Origin: Heterobilharzia americana
Lineage: Eukaryota; Platyhelminthes; Trematoda; Strigeidida; Schistosomatidae
NCBI GenBank assembly: GCA_944470555.2
Contig: OX104127.1
Coordinates: 144,313,787-144,377,786 of the forward strand
Reading direction: 5' to 3'
Length of the DNA stretch: 64,000 bases
Below are positions 25,297 through 36,936 of the stretch, piece after piece (the first letter of the stretch is position 1; the number at the start of each line of letters is the position of its first letter). The translations under genes and the position numbers were made by a program. The notes beneath the pieces are model-generated. The model was not told the DNA's origin. It saw only the letters and a program-made list of their open reading frames with translations, and did no database searches.

Positions 25297-25662
25297 CTTA
25301 TTATTTTTCCTTTGGGTTCTTAGTGGAACATACAGCTTCAGTAGCATGTCTCCATTCCACTCTGTTCTCTGCAACCTTTTGAACCTGGTTCCACGACTGC
25401 CCACAACCTCTCATTTCTTCGTCATACGATCTCCTCCATGTCACCCTCGCCTCCGACGCCCAACTCGCCGTTTCCCATCTGAGTTCCACTCGAACAGCTG
25501 GCCTGGAGCGTGATGTCCCCGAATGGTCTTCTCAGTTCATGCGCAACCCATCTCCGCTTCTTTCCAGTGCATATTTGTTGAGCGATAGGTTCTTGGTTGG
25601 ATCGTTACCCAGCCAGAGTTCCTTGTTGCTTATTGTTTCTGGCCATCTGAACTTAAGTATCA
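25297..25662 (-). mobile_element. RTE/SR2-like LINE, 3'-end fragment
   Basis: Minus-strand reading includes MELRWETASWASEARVTWRR, EEMRGCGQSWNQVQKVAENR and VEWRHATEAVCSTKNPK, the C-terminal tail of the same LINE as at 12166-13018. It is truncated upstream of position 25662, lies within the 20-kb TRIM9 intron and is co-oriented with the gene. Confidence 0.82.
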
Positions 25663-26111
25663 CTACCAAATGAGTTTTATTTTTGTTTACAGTGAAATAT
25701 TACAAAACAATTAGGATGAGTCATACACATAATTCGGTCATTTTAAGCGCTCTCATCAGTGAATATGGCTTCAAATTTTTTTCATAGTCTTATCAGTTAT
25801 CTTTTATAATTTCTCATATGACTCAGAAATACAGGAAATGATTATCTCTATAGGTCTATGTCACGCAACAGTAACTAATCAATTTGACAAAAAATATTTT
25901 CTTAATCAATCTAATATAATGATGAAGTAATAACTACTGCGGTCTTGATGATTATACCGATGTTGTGGGATGCTTTACAACTTCGATGTACAATCACTCT
26001 GTTTTTGTGGTATCAGTATTCACCCAAGAAAACAAGGACACATATATAAACAGACGACAAAATGTGTGTGTCTGAGAGAGAAGTGGATGTATAACAAAGA
26101 AGGGAGGAAAA

Positions 26112-26455
26112 GAACAAAACACCTTTTGTCCTATTTGAGACCCGTGATCTGGATATACCTGCCTCCATTGAGCAATTTTATTTCCGCTAACACTCGATTA
26201 CTTCAAATGCCACAGCATTACTCATAGGCCATAGAGTAACAATAGTCACTCCTTGTGCGATTAGGCTCCTACGCGGGTGCCTCAACATTGCTTATGTTTG
26301 AGTTATCTATTAGTGATATATAGTGGCTGATAGTGGAATCCAGGAGATGTATTTCCTCATATTTGGGACCCATAAATTAGTCCCAGTAGACCTATAGATG
26401 ACAAATCCAGAATAAAAAGAAAAGCGCATCTTGAATTCCACTGCTAGACACTATT
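26112..26455. repeat. Family A SINE fragments, scrambled
   Basis: Minus-strand head and tail (26112-26290), then a minus terminal block (26325-26370) facing a plus terminal block (26400-26450, GCGCATCTTGAATTCCACTG). Confidence 0.6.
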
Positions 26456-26459
26456 CATA

Positions 26460-27184
26460 TTTACTATAAAACACCAGTTTCCCTCCAAATTTTAAATAAG
26501 GAAGAAAAAAGTATTAAAAATTCAATGTTTAAACTCTCTTGACTAAGAAGAAAATTTCATAGGTAAAACAATAATAAGAATTAAGGCAGAAATTTACAAA
26601 CAAGAGAGAAAAGAGGAATAAAAGCTTTTGATCCAGTATAGTAACATTGAATAATGCATTTTAACATCTAAAAATAGATGAATGGCTTTTTAAATTGAAC
26701 TTTATTTACATAAAAATATAATGAAGGCGAAGCAAAAAAAAAATGAAGAGGCAGAGAAGAGGGATGGGATTCCCTAATTCTTGAAATAAAATACTAACTA
26801 ACTTAAAAGTAGTAAAATACTTTTCTATTCTTCAAGTGTGTAAATAAAATAGAAAAAAAAGCGTCAACCTTTCCATCATTGATGTTTACTTTAATTATTA
26901 GATAATGAAATTTCACTAGTAAATAAATTGTTAAAGAGTGTAAGAAAAAATCCCAATTAACTAAAATATAATATGTAAAAAAAAAAGGGATAATATATTC
27001 CTAAGAGTATTTATTCCTTTTTCATTGAACACAAAATATCCTTTCAATATGGATTCAAGTAGACAAATCTGCGTGTCTAGGGAATCGGTGAGTCATTATT
27101 CATTAGGAAATTAACTTCACTGAGTCTTTCGTTCGATTAAATACTGGCAATAATAGTAATATATTTTTATTGTTATCAAATTTT

Positions 27185-27216
<32 letters not shown>

Positions 27217-27770
27217 GTGTATATAAAAAGCTGAATCATCTTTCAATGAGATAAAGTTTTGTTTTTTAAACATTATTGGTATTTCCTTTTTTCTTTTTAA
27301 CTCTTCTCCTGCTTTATGACCTTGAAGTTTCTTCCTATAATCAAGGTGATTTTACAAGCTACTTCATTTAAAGAAGAAAACACAATTTTCGAATATTCTT
27401 ACAAAAAGTTCATTTTAATCAATCAGTTTCTTATCAGTTTTGTAGATATTATAGTAAATTATCCTGGGCGCCATTATAATTAGTGTTACCGGTTAGTAAG
27501 TAGGATATTAATTAATGTGAAAAACAGGGTGAACATTCAGTTTTGTTCGCTATAACGGGCATTTTCAAGCTGAGAACACGTACTTGACCTCTCTCTTAGT
27601 GAACTTACTATAGGCGTAGCAAAATTATATGTGATATCTGTTAGGCGTTATAAGATTGTTTTTTCTTCTAGTCAATCGAACGATATAGCAAATATTCATT
27701 TCATTTTCAAGAGACTATTTGAATCACTTCCACATGAGAAATAAATAAAGAAAATCTGATCTATATAGGT
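26460..27770. other. Intronic AT-rich stretch
   Basis: No repeat apart from the (AAT)n array. Within the 20-kb TRIM9 intron. Confidence 0.5.
27187..27217. repeat. (AAT)n microsatellite
   Basis: About ten ATA/AAT units in an AT-rich stretch. Confidence 0.95.
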
Positions 27771-27879
27771 TAGTTAGGGACAACTGGCGGGAAGCCCTTG
27801 ACTTAGGTTGTGTGGTTGTTTGCAGTTGCCACCAAAGCATATCCGCAACCTAAAAAAATTGGTTTCTCCTCTGAGATTG

Positions 27880-28225
27880 GAACCTTCACAACTCGGTATT
27901 GTAGTCAGTGACTTTACCACTAAACTATCTGAACCGCGTTCTTCCTCCTGTAGTACCAGATTAGAAACAGTGACCAGTCAATGAAAAGCAACCAATTTTT
28001 TGTCGTCCAGTCTTGAGTGCCGACCTAATTCTATGCATCATTTTGCACTGCGGCCACCAAGATATACAGGTCACTACCCTGAGTCATTTTAATTGATGTT
28101 AGTTGGTTGCAGGTAATCTTAGCTTAACAGGCCGCTTTGAAAATGATTGGTAGGATTCTGTTAGCGCTCAGGATTAGACGACTTGAAACTGGTTGCTTTT
28201 CATTGACCAGTCAATGTGTATCTGA
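27880..28225. repeat. Family D copy, minus, with inverted end
   Basis: 27885-27945 (minus) is tRNA-like: TAGTTTAGTGGTAAAGTCAC then GGTTCCAATCTC. 27960-28080 is the family-D body on minus. 28165-28222 repeats the body's end on plus (GGTTGCTTTTCATTGACCAG), forming a fold-back. Confidence 0.6.
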
Positions 28226-28289
28226 CGATCTTAGTAGCAAAACAGTAATGGATATCTGAGCGTCTCTTTTAGCTTAATTTTTTTATCCT

Positions 28290-28735
28290 GCAGGTTATCA
28301 GTTGCGTGTCTACCATCCGCCTCATCACGCAGTGTTGGCCGAAGTAGATTCAGGTTGGGAAAGGCTCGACGTAACCAGACTTAAACATGGTATCAATGTA
28401 TGAAGTCTTTGACTGTTGTTTTGAGCCATGTGGGGCTATGCAGGACAAGAGAAACAATCGGTTGGAGACTCTAGGTGATCACATGGCTCAGAACCTATGT
28501 CGGTGGCACAGATGTATACACACATTTTCCTCATCTTAACGCCATATCGAACCTCCCCATCTTCTTATTCTTTCTTTCTCTCTTTTAGTACTTCATATTT
28601 CTTTTGGCTGAATTTTCTTTTCTTCATCTTTCACACCAGTACTTTTACTTGATGTACTGATATGAGCTGTGGCAACTCAGACCGTTACGCAGTAATGTCT
28701 AGTCCTATGTTGATTTGGATGGATGGATTTACTGG
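28290..28735 (+). repeat. Unclassified repeat G
   Basis: The 3' part (from about 28560) is shared with 15700-15890. The 5' part is visibly less AT-rich and looks like untranslated sequence of a retroelement. No ORF motif was recognised. Confidence 0.55.
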
Positions 28736-29164
28736 CGTCTGTTTGTGTAATACAAGAAATTACTCTGAAAAGAGTTACGAATTAAACTATTTAGAAATTT
28801 TAAAGTCGAAACATTTCTTCAATACTTCAGAACTTATAGTAATTTTGCATTCAAAATTTCTAAAAAGGCTGGTTGCTTTTCTAAGAAAAGTAGTAACTAA
28901 GATTCTTCTGAAAACTATTTTGATAAGAAATAATTTGGGTGAAGTATCAAATTTCACTCCTTAACAGGCTGATAAAAGGCTACTAGGCTCATCTTTAAAA
29001 TGATAACCTCTCATTCACATACAGATTTATACAAACATAGCTTGGGTCGTAGAATGTAATCGACAAGAAACTCTGTATCTAAAATACCTGTCGCCTAGCT
29101 GAGCGACTATATTACAGACTGAACCGACAAAATTCCATCAGCACTTAAAAATATACTGGCTGAT

Positions 29165-29225
29165 GATTGGGTCTCAAAGCTTAGTTGGTAGATCAACCAG
29201 ATTTTCATTTTACCTACAAGTCTAC
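29165..29225 (+). repeat. Family C tRNA-like fragment
   Basis: AAGCTTAGTTGGTAGATCAA resembles a tRNA A box and is shared in form with other family C copies. Confidence 0.35.
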
Positions 29226-29229
29226 CAAA

Positions 29230-30840
29230 CCACTACTATCTCAGATAATCAAACTGTTACAAATATACTTTTTGAAGTTGGTTACAGAACAGTGATCAAT
29301 CATTTTACCTTCCAGTTTTTGTAAAACCAATTGATCAAATAATAATTTGGAATAATAATAATAGTAATCTACCAATAGTTACAGATTACTTTTCACCCTA
29401 CATCTGTATATTTTGTTTTTCAAGTTAGGAAATATAAACAGGGATAATAGCAAGTCATAGTGATCTGTTTCAAGAATTTAACGTGTAAAGCTCTGAAAAC
29501 TCCTTTTGTAACCATGTCTTCCAAACATCTTTATATCACATATGTCAGCTGAAGTTGAGTGCTGACAGTTGTGAAGTCAGTCACCACTTCCTAACTGTTC
29601 ATACCATGGAAGACTAGTTTTTCTTGAGGTGTCTGAAAATAAGAGTTAATGCATGACCACAAAACCATGAGAACATTTGCTTGAAACCAGTCAGACATGG
29701 CCTCTTGCAAGTTTGATATTTCGGTTTTTGGCTTTTGAATTCTAATATGAACCCATTTAGCTGACAGTGGCATGGCACGGAGTAGAGGAAAATGTGGTAT
29801 TTTGGGGCCAACTTTTTCTAACTTCGCCTTCCAATAGAGAAGACAGGATCGACTTCTCATTACTGATCATTGTCCTGTCATACTCCCGTGCAGTCAGTTG
29901 TACTACTTTACCCTCAAACTCTCCTCATAGAGTACCGATTCACACTACACACTACAACAGTAACTGCTTTTGCGTCTATTTAGCATCCAACAGACCTTTC
30001 TGGTATGGTAGGCCCATGAGGGAACATGTGTTTCACTGGCATAACTCGTTCGTTCATCATGATGTGCAAGCCTAACCACCAAGTCAATTTAGCGACTATC
30101 AGTCGGGATTTGACACATAAGTTTAAAGTCAAGATTTTCTTTATGAAATGATCGAAATCATATTTTTGTTGGAATGATAGTTGTGCGATACAACGGTCTG
30201 GGTGAAAAGTTTACGCTCATGTAAATAATAAGAGGGGTCAGGAATCAGTATTCAAGCGCTTACTGTGAACCATAATAGTTTGTATTGTATACGAAAATTC
30301 AACTTATGGAGTAACACTATTCAAATTCCCCTTAACCATTACCAGCCAATGCTTTAAAGTACGTATTATTAATATGGCTACTTAAAAACAGTTTTTCCCT
30401 TTCGAAATAAATGAATAGTAGTCGCTAGGGTGCAGTCTAGAACCTGACAATTTACATGTACACATATATTCGTCCTGCTTATGTTAATTTCCTGTCTAAG
30501 TTTTTACTTAATATGAACAAGAATAATTCTCGTTTCCAATGCTATCTTCATAATTAAGGTGGGAGTTTACTGCACAGTTTGAAGTATTCCACTTTTGTGC
30601 GCAATACTAACATATGTATCACTATTTTATGGCCTTTAACTTCAATTTACGCTTAGCTACACAGTTATATATTAAAAATAATAGTTTGCTAAGAAACATT
30701 TAAGAACTCTGTGGTTAACTGTGTATATTAGTTATTTGTTCATTTGGTGTTACACCGATAAAATGCGTGTACACAACAATGTCTGTGAGCTTTAATATCA
30801 ACAAACTATTAATTTCAGTAAAGTGAAACTAAAGTCTGCC
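29230..30840. other. Intronic, unclassified
   Basis: 29560-30110 has lower AT content and a minus ORF (29591-29860) with no motif that I recognise. It may be an unknown repeat. Confidence 0.35.
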
Positions 30841-30844
30841 CAAT

Positions 30845-30930
30845 AGCCAAGTGTTGCAGCTCAGTTGGTAGAGAATCGAGCCGTTAACCTGGAAGTTACT
30901 GGTTCAAATTTTGCCGTGGCTTAGACTTTT
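30845..30930 (+). repeat. Family C tRNA-derived SINE head
   Basis: GCAGCTCAGTTGGTAGAGAA (A box) and ACTGGTTCAAATTTTGCC (B box) are spaced as in a tRNA. The anticodon stem and acceptor do not pair cleanly, so this is a SINE head or tRNA relic. Confidence 0.55.
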
Positions 30931-31004
30931 AAGTTAACCTCATCTTTACCAGTTTTATTCACTAAGGTTACATTTTTAAAAATTAAACTGAATTAATTAT
31001 ACTT

Positions 31005-31135
31005 TGAGGGAGTTGTGGAGTCGTGGGTGCGCACTGCTGAGGAGTCCCATACTAGGACGAAACAGCTGTCCAGTGCTCCCAGGTTTCCTTTGTTCCTCCA
31101 ACTGATATCAGTCTACAATGAATAACAACTTGAAT
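31005..31135 (+). repeat. Family B copy with intact hammerhead
   Basis: Starts TTTGAGGGAGTTGTGGA, lacks most of the tRNA-like head, contains an intact ribozyme and ends GATATCAGTCTACAATGAAT. It lies inside the 20-kb TRIM9 intron. Confidence 0.85.
31029..31078 (+). ncRNA. Hammerhead ribozyme, all core residues present
   Basis: Stem I GCACUG (31031-31036) with CAGUGC (31071-31076). Core CUGAGGA (31037-31043; position 7 is free to vary). Stem II GUCC (31044-31047) with GGAC (31055-31058). GAA at 31059-31061. Minimal stem III ACAG with CUGU (31062-31069). Cleavage is expected after C31070 (GUC). This is the type I layout with a very short stem III, as in schistosome hammerheads. Confidence 0.8.
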
Positions 31136-32089
31136 TAATTATTCCCTATTTCTGTTCATTATAATAAAAGCATATTGTATATACATAAAATTGACATTGT
31201 TGATCATATAAATAATTATATTGTTTTTATAAACATCACCATAGTACCGAAATAAGCAGTAAAGATTAATTTTTGTTAAAATGTAAGATTGACATATTTT
31301 AAAATAAGTTTACCCAAGGGAAATTTATTAAATTTTCCCAAAAAACACCATTAATATTACAAAATCTGACTTGAATGTTATATTTACTCTAAGTAAGGAA
31401 ATAAATTCGAAATTGATGTTGTCCATTTATATCAATGAAATATCAACCAAAAACATCAGATTTTACATAAAAGTGTTGTTTATTTCTCTTCATAATAAGA
31501 TATGGAATGTGTCACTGAATAAATGATTCTTAAAGAAAGGTGATTAGTTGACTTTATTGTGTGGTGACTAGTTCTTGTAAAATGTGAAAGTAATCACTTG
31601 GGAATTGAAGTCTTTAATATGATATGAAGTTGAATGTTACTAGATGAAACTTTAAGCTGGTGGGTATACCCTGAAAAATACTTCTTTTCTTTACAGGTGG
31701 TAAAATATTCGAGTAACATGGATTCGTACTTCAGTAATATATCTTATCATCTTGTAGGCAGATTACTCCTCATTTGTTTACAAGTGTATCTTTCTGATTC
31801 TCATTCTTCGATCAATTTCTTTCTTATTCAATATGATTGAATAAACTACTAAATCAAACTGTCTGTAAGCACTGAATAGAGGTGATAAGATGACTAGGAA
31901 ATGATAGACGGTGATATATTTATGGAAGGTTTGTATATTCAAGTTACAATACTCAAAATTTGTTATGACACAGGACAAACTCATCTGTTAACTGAATTCC
32001 TCATAATCATGTTAAATATATAAAATAAACTGGTGACTTTAAAGGCCACTGTAGCAACGATCGAAACAACCAATTAGGTTCCTTAATTT

Positions 32090-32335
32090 TCAAGTTGTTA
32101 TTCATCGGAGACTGACATCAGTTGGAGGAACAAAGGAAACCTGGGAGCACTGGACAGCTGTTTCGTCCTAGTATGGGACTCCTCAGCAGTGCGCACCCAC
32201 GACCCCACCAGCAGGGATCGAACCCGCGACCTTCAATGCTCCCAGGTTTCCTTTGTTCCTCCAACTGATGTCAGTCTACGATGAATAACAACTTGAAATA
32301 ATTCCAAATCTCCACAACTCCCTCAAAATTCCTTC
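32090..32335. repeat. Family B fold-back copy with intact hammerhead
   Basis: Minus copy 32094-32245 (3' end, ribozyme, head to GGTTCGATCCC-like box). A plus copy of the 3' end follows at 32246-32302, then the minus 5' end (TCCACAACTCCCTCAAAA). Arms 32094-32150 and 32246-32302 are almost perfectly complementary. Confidence 0.85.
32145..32194 (-). ncRNA. Hammerhead ribozyme, all core residues present
   Basis: Same core as at 31029-31078. Stem I GCACUG (32187-32192) with CAGUGC (32147-32152), then CUGAGGA, GUCC/GGAC, GAA, ACAG/CUGU and C17 at 32153, where cleavage is expected. Confidence 0.8.
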
Positions 32336-33084
32336 ATTTTGTTTGGAAAAGCAAATTTTCATAAAATAGAGAAGTTTGATTTATTATTTCAGTTGTTGCT
32401 AGGGTGACCGTCAAAGTTACTCAAATAAACTGTCTGAAGCGTTCAGTATTTTCATGCAAATGATTATTGCATCTGAATGATGTTCGTTACAGGTCATAAT
32501 ATGAAGCAGTGAATTAACGTACGATGTTTAATGGTAATGATTTATTCTGCCAGTAGATGAATACATTATTTGAGATAGGTATCCGAAGAAAAGAAACGTG
32601 ATATATTCTCTTGAATCCAAAAGTCCATTTCCTTCTGTTATGATATTTTCCCTTCTTTTTATGATCCCTTCAAAAATGACTAGTTCAGAACATTTTAAAA
32701 ATCCACAAGAGTACGTGATACATTTGTGGGACATAACTGGAAGATTTTAACAAACAGGAAGGGGGGGGGAATTCTATATAATATATCTAATGGAAAATGT
32801 CATTAATAGCCCAAACTTTAAGCAGGCCACAGTTCAATGTTGCAATGTTATCATTTATATTCTATTTCACAAGACTTTATTTCAAGCTGAACAAACTGAT
32901 GGGGAACACAGAACTTTGAAATAAGAGAAATAAACAGAAATGTAGCTGACGTTTACACTAGACATGATATTCTTCTAATAGGTTGCATATCAGTTTCAAC
33001 AAAGGGGTAAAATAACATCTGAGGAGAAATTTACTAGTTCTTAAAAATTACTCATTACTATTCAAAAGCCATTTAAGTGAACAA

Positions 33085-33412
33085 AAAATATTCTTTTCGA
33101 TAACTTCTTCTTCTGGTTCTACGGTTATATACAGACACTGAAGTGCTACATGTCAACAATTTAGAGATCCTGTCTATCAGTTTGTTGATAATATTATACA
33201 GTTGAGGAAGTCAATCGACGAAAGTCATGTGTGAACGTCAATGATAGAATCAATTGTTACTGAGATTCACCTCAGAATGAATGGTTATGTAAGCGACTAT
33301 ACGATGTAGGTAACGCTATAAAGTGATAGTTTAATAAAAAACCAATTGGAAGGTGTTTATGACAATTGAATGAAATCAATTAAGAAGGACAAAATAGGTT
33401 GACAGAATTCGC
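33085..33412 (-). repeat. PLE2 left inverted pseudo-LTR
   Basis: Its reverse complement aligns with 34565-34885. Shared blocks include TTCTGTCAA, TTAAACTATCAC, TTCCTCAACT and GTAGAACCAGAAGAAG in the same order. Confidence 0.8.
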
Positions 33413-33480
33413 TAAAAATATTTCAGATTACAAGTATGCAGAGGTATTTGCGGTACAGAATTAGATAATATAGTGAGAAT

Positions 33481-33783
33481 TTGGAAGGAAAGTCTGTCAA
33501 TATTGGAATTCGGATACATATCCTGAAAGAATTATTGGTCAAATGTACGATTAATGATAACTTTATATTTCATGGTGAACTACAAAGATTAGTGAATGAA
33601 GTCGCAGTGGGCTGGCCAAAATTGGTCTTTAACAATAAAAACACAGGTTCAGCAAGTGTCCAACTAGGTGGGTGGATAACGAGGAATTTATTTAGTCGAC
33701 GTACGTTGATGGGACAATACACACATTTTCTCAGCTTCATCCCTCTTCAGTACAAAAGAAACTCAATAAAAACTATAAGTTAG
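33481..33783 (+). pseudogene. PLE2 reverse transcriptase remnant
   Basis: The 100-residue reading has FIFHGELQRLVNEVAVGWPK, which resembles the F.FNGE..QQ.DGVAMGSP segment of Penelope RTs. It also has MGQYTHFLSFIPLQYKRNS, a typical post-palm segment. The YxDD box between them is deleted. The reading ends at TAG, and a decayed post-RT helical region (PDKFIKSMITKMMRRDFP) follows in another frame. Confidence 0.72.
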
Positions 33784-34047
33784 AAAATAAAGGCTACATG
33801 TTCGGAAGACACAAGTGAGGAAGAACTGATGACTTTGCACAAAACACTAATCGAAAATATCTATCCTGATAAATTCATAAAAAGCATGATTACGAAAATG
33901 ATGAGAAGGGATTTTCCAACGGTTATATATCCAAGTACAATTTGTAGGTGACAGGTGTGGCGAGATATTAGTTCATGAACTACGCAGATTAGTTCAGAGA
34001 ACTTTAATGCTGGCAAATTACAAATTACGTTCTCCACACACCCAATC

Positions 34048-34441
34048 GTGACACTGAGATTGGGAGATGAATTGCTTAGATTGACCACTTCCTGTAGTGT
34101 TTATCAATTCGATTGCTGCTGTCGAACCAGTTACGTTGATCGTTGTCCTAGGAATTTAATTTTCCACATGCTTGAACACCTCCCAGTGTGGTTAAGCGAA
34201 AGATGTGGCAGAGACCATTATCAGCCACATATTAGCTTACTTCGTTGAAAGGAACTATAAGGTGGAAATGAACGAGTCATTTTCCATTCTGTACCGTCTT
34301 GCCATCAGCTTGCCAAGAGATACGCGGTTCCAAATCTTTCAGACTGGAGAAGCAGTAGCAATCAGGATCAAACAACCTGAGCTATTTGTTCATAGAAAGC
34401 CAGAGTTGTCTCCACAACTACTGTGGCTCGATTCGGGGTGA
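34048..34441 (+). pseudogene. PLE2 GIY-YIG endonuclease remnant
   Basis: Two overlapping frames together cover the domain: LRLGDELLRLTTSCSVYQFD, CRTSYVDRC and MLEHLPVWL in one, then ISHILAYFVERNYKVEMNES and the C-terminal part EAVAIRIKQPEL in the next. The break lies around 34205-34248. The YIG glycine is aspartate here. The product would be the nicking endonuclease of the element, but this copy cannot encode it. Confidence 0.78.
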
Positions 34442-34564
34442 ACAAATTTGTTAGCATCCTGCTCATGATAATCTGATTCCATACTGTAAATACCCCTTCA
34501 TCCTCATAATTTAAAATAATTTTAACACATTTTCTTATCTTATTCTCTCCTCTAAACATGAGTA

Positions 34565-34885
34565 ACATTCTGTCAAGTTACTATTACTCAAACTATCCCT
34601 TCTAGTTTATTTTATCTAATTGTTTTCATTAAACTATCACCTTATAGCATTAAATACGCCATATAATTATTTAGATAAGCAATCATTTTGAAGTGATTTC
34701 CAGTAATCATTGATTCAGCCATCAGAGTTCACTCAGGACTTTTCTCAACCGAATTCCTCAACTTCACAATATTAATAACAAACTAATAAGCGGGATCTCC
34801 AAAATGTTGACGCGCAATCCCTCAGTATGTGGAAATAAGTGTAGAACCAGAAGAAGTAATCGGAAATAATATTCTTTTTTCATTC
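34565..34885 (+). repeat. PLE2 right pseudo-LTR
   Basis: Partner of 33085-33412 in opposite orientation. Divergence is noticeable, so the insertion is older than PLE1. Confidence 0.8.
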
Positions 34886-35179
34886 AACTTTTCTAATTGT
34901 TGACTAGGAGTTCCACTTGCACTGAAGTTGTCTGAATCGAAAGTCTTCTGTTTATTATTTGCTTTGAAATTACTCGTATAGTAAAATAATTTGCTCTAAA
35001 TGACGGTTTGCAGGCTGAACTCAATCAGTGTACTAGTCTTCTAATTCAGTAGCTTGTAAATCTTCGTAGTAGATTCGACCAAATTGATTGGCCACTATTT
35101 TCATCTGGGTTCACTTGTGGATGTCTCTATGTTGCAGATATTTTCCATTTCGATATTAGTCTTAGCGGGAAAAACAATA

Positions 35180-35790
35180 CTGACTGAGAGGTAGATAAAT
35201 CCACGTGACGAATCTGAGACAGGATAAAACGCACCTCCTGAATTCCACTGCAACTTACTATCTATCATTAATATTAATATTAATCTTCTATGCCCAGAGA
35301 AATAAATTATGTTGTTTCCACTAACACTCAAACTCGAGACCATTTGCTGTAAACGCCAGAGCTTTATGCACTAGACCACCGATAGCCTCTTCTTGTGCTA
35401 CATTCAGCTGACGAGTCCCAAATAGGACAAAAAGTGCAAGCTGAATTCTGCTACTAGCCCTATGCATTATTAATATACAAGTTAAACACAGGCAATATCG
35501 AGGTATCCACGCAAGACCCCATGTGGTAATATAGACCAATCAATTTGGTTCACTAAACGACGGGCTAAAGCAAGCAATGACATTAAAACTATGTGCGTCA
35601 CACAAGAAATGTCTGTCATGACTCGGTGGTCTAGTGGATAACGCTATTAAGTTTGAAGCGATCTGCCCGCAGTTCAAGTCAAAGGGTGAACAATATAGTT
35701 CACTGGGAGGCAGGCACATCCAACTGATGAGTCCCTAATAGGATAGTACACGCATTCTGGACTCAACCGCTAACCATCATCCACCATTAA
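35180..35790. repeat. Cluster of family A copies in alternating orientation
   Basis: 35190-35265 plus terminal block, 35290-35400 minus head, 35402-35460 plus terminal block (CAGCTGACGAGTCCCAAATA, GGACAAAAAG) and 35520-35790 plus near-full copy (GGTGGTCTAGTGGATAACGC). It looks like a copy split by a second insertion plus a third copy in tandem. Hammerhead cores are mutated (GGACAAAA, GGATAGTA). Confidence 0.7.
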
Positions 35791-36149
35791 ACAACTTATC
35801 GTGTTGAATTTTTCCACATGATTTTATGTGAATCGTGCTTGCTTTGACATAATTCAGCGTATAAAATTTTAGAAATTCTGGCATAATTTATGTAACAACT
35901 CAACATAGGTATTGGATTTCTTATGATTTATCTAATAAAAGTAATTAAATTCTAACAAGTGGTACGGTATAATTTATGAGAGAAGTAATCCAGTTGTTTT
36001 TGGTCTACCAACAAATAGTGAAATCTTAATAGTCCATACCTCTCTGACACAAATGTGACAATAATCATTTCAGAACTCAGGTTATTCTTGAGTTATATGG
36101 TATCATTCTTTGACTCAGTTAAGATATAAGATTGTTCGACGCAATCATA

Positions 36150-36460
36150 AGAAAAGCTTGTCACTCATCAGCAAGGCGTATCTGCAGATACATTTCGATT
36201 GAAATGATATCTTTCAAGAGATTATAAAACTATATGATCCAGGCTTTGGTGAAAGACTTCACCACTGAGGTATTCCGGCTGCGATTTACTTCCTGTTCGG
36301 CTGAACTGAGTTAAGTGATTAGTCACTGAAGAGCAAAGAATTTCATATTGTCTAGTTCTGAGTACTGACAAAATTCTATCGATCATCTTGCAATACTGTC
36401 ATCAGGCTAGGAGACTTACGACTTACTTTGATTGATCTCTTAGATGCTTGGAGACAGACA
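36150..36460 (-). repeat. Family D copy
   Basis: Minus strand: CTTGCTGATGAGTGACAAGC (hammerhead box) at about 36160-36185. The body end ATGATCGATAGAATTTTGTC lies at about 36375-36395. Confidence 0.55.
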
Positions 36461-36709
36461 ACAGTGAAATGAAAGTACATTTATGAACTCTTAAATATCT
36501 AGTCCCACCGACAAGAAAGCTAAACATTAATGCAACAATTCATTGCTCACAGAAACGTCCGAAAATTCTGTAAGATTGCAGTGCGAACCAGTTTTCGGGA
36601 CACCGTTACCACACTAAACGTCAATTTTTAATCGATATCAGCTGATAATATCTATTTACTTAAATTTTTACCTTGTACTTTTGAGTAGTAAAACAAAATG
36701 AAATGTTGA

Positions 36710-36936
36710 ATTTTGAGGGAGTTAACAGAAGTTGAAAATGTGGAGCATTGGATTCTGACCCAGTGGCTCAATGGTAACGCGCTTGCTGCGGATCCTGAAG
36801 GTTGCGGGGTCGATCCCTGTCGGGGTCGTGGGTGAGCACTGCTGAGGGGTCGCATACTAGGACGAAACAACAGTCCAGTGCTTCAAGGTTTCCTTTATTC
36901 CTCCAACTGATGTCAGTCTATGATGAATAACAACTT
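36710..36936 (+). repeat. Family B, near full-length reference copy
   Basis: 5' end TTTTGAGGGAGTT, A-box-like CAGTGGCTCAATGGTAACG, B-box-like GGGTCGATCCCTG, hammerhead region at about 36833-36888 with A9 mutated (CUGAGGG) and stem III damaged, and 3' end AACTGATGTCAGTCTATGAT. Confidence 0.82.

Larger units (their letters stand above)
33085..34885 (+). mobile_element. Penelope-like retroelement (PLE2) with inverted pseudo-LTRs of about 320 bp
   Basis: A degraded Penelope element inside the 20-kb TRIM9 intron, antisense to the gene. Its core has RT remnants (33481-33783), a post-RT region (33784-34047) and a GIY-YIG domain (34048-34441). The flanks 33085-33412 and 34565-34885 align to each other in inverted orientation along their whole length, for example GTAGAACCAGAAGAAG exactly. 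The RT palm is largely deleted, so this copy is dead. Confidence 0.82.

Noticed and set aside
29591..29860. 89-residue minus ORF as a gene
   Set aside because: No recognisable motif, no splice context and no second copy. Left as unclassified.
24739..32769. CRISPR-like or regulatory meaning of scattered G runs
   Set aside because: Single homopolymers with no spacing pattern, most simply replication slippage.
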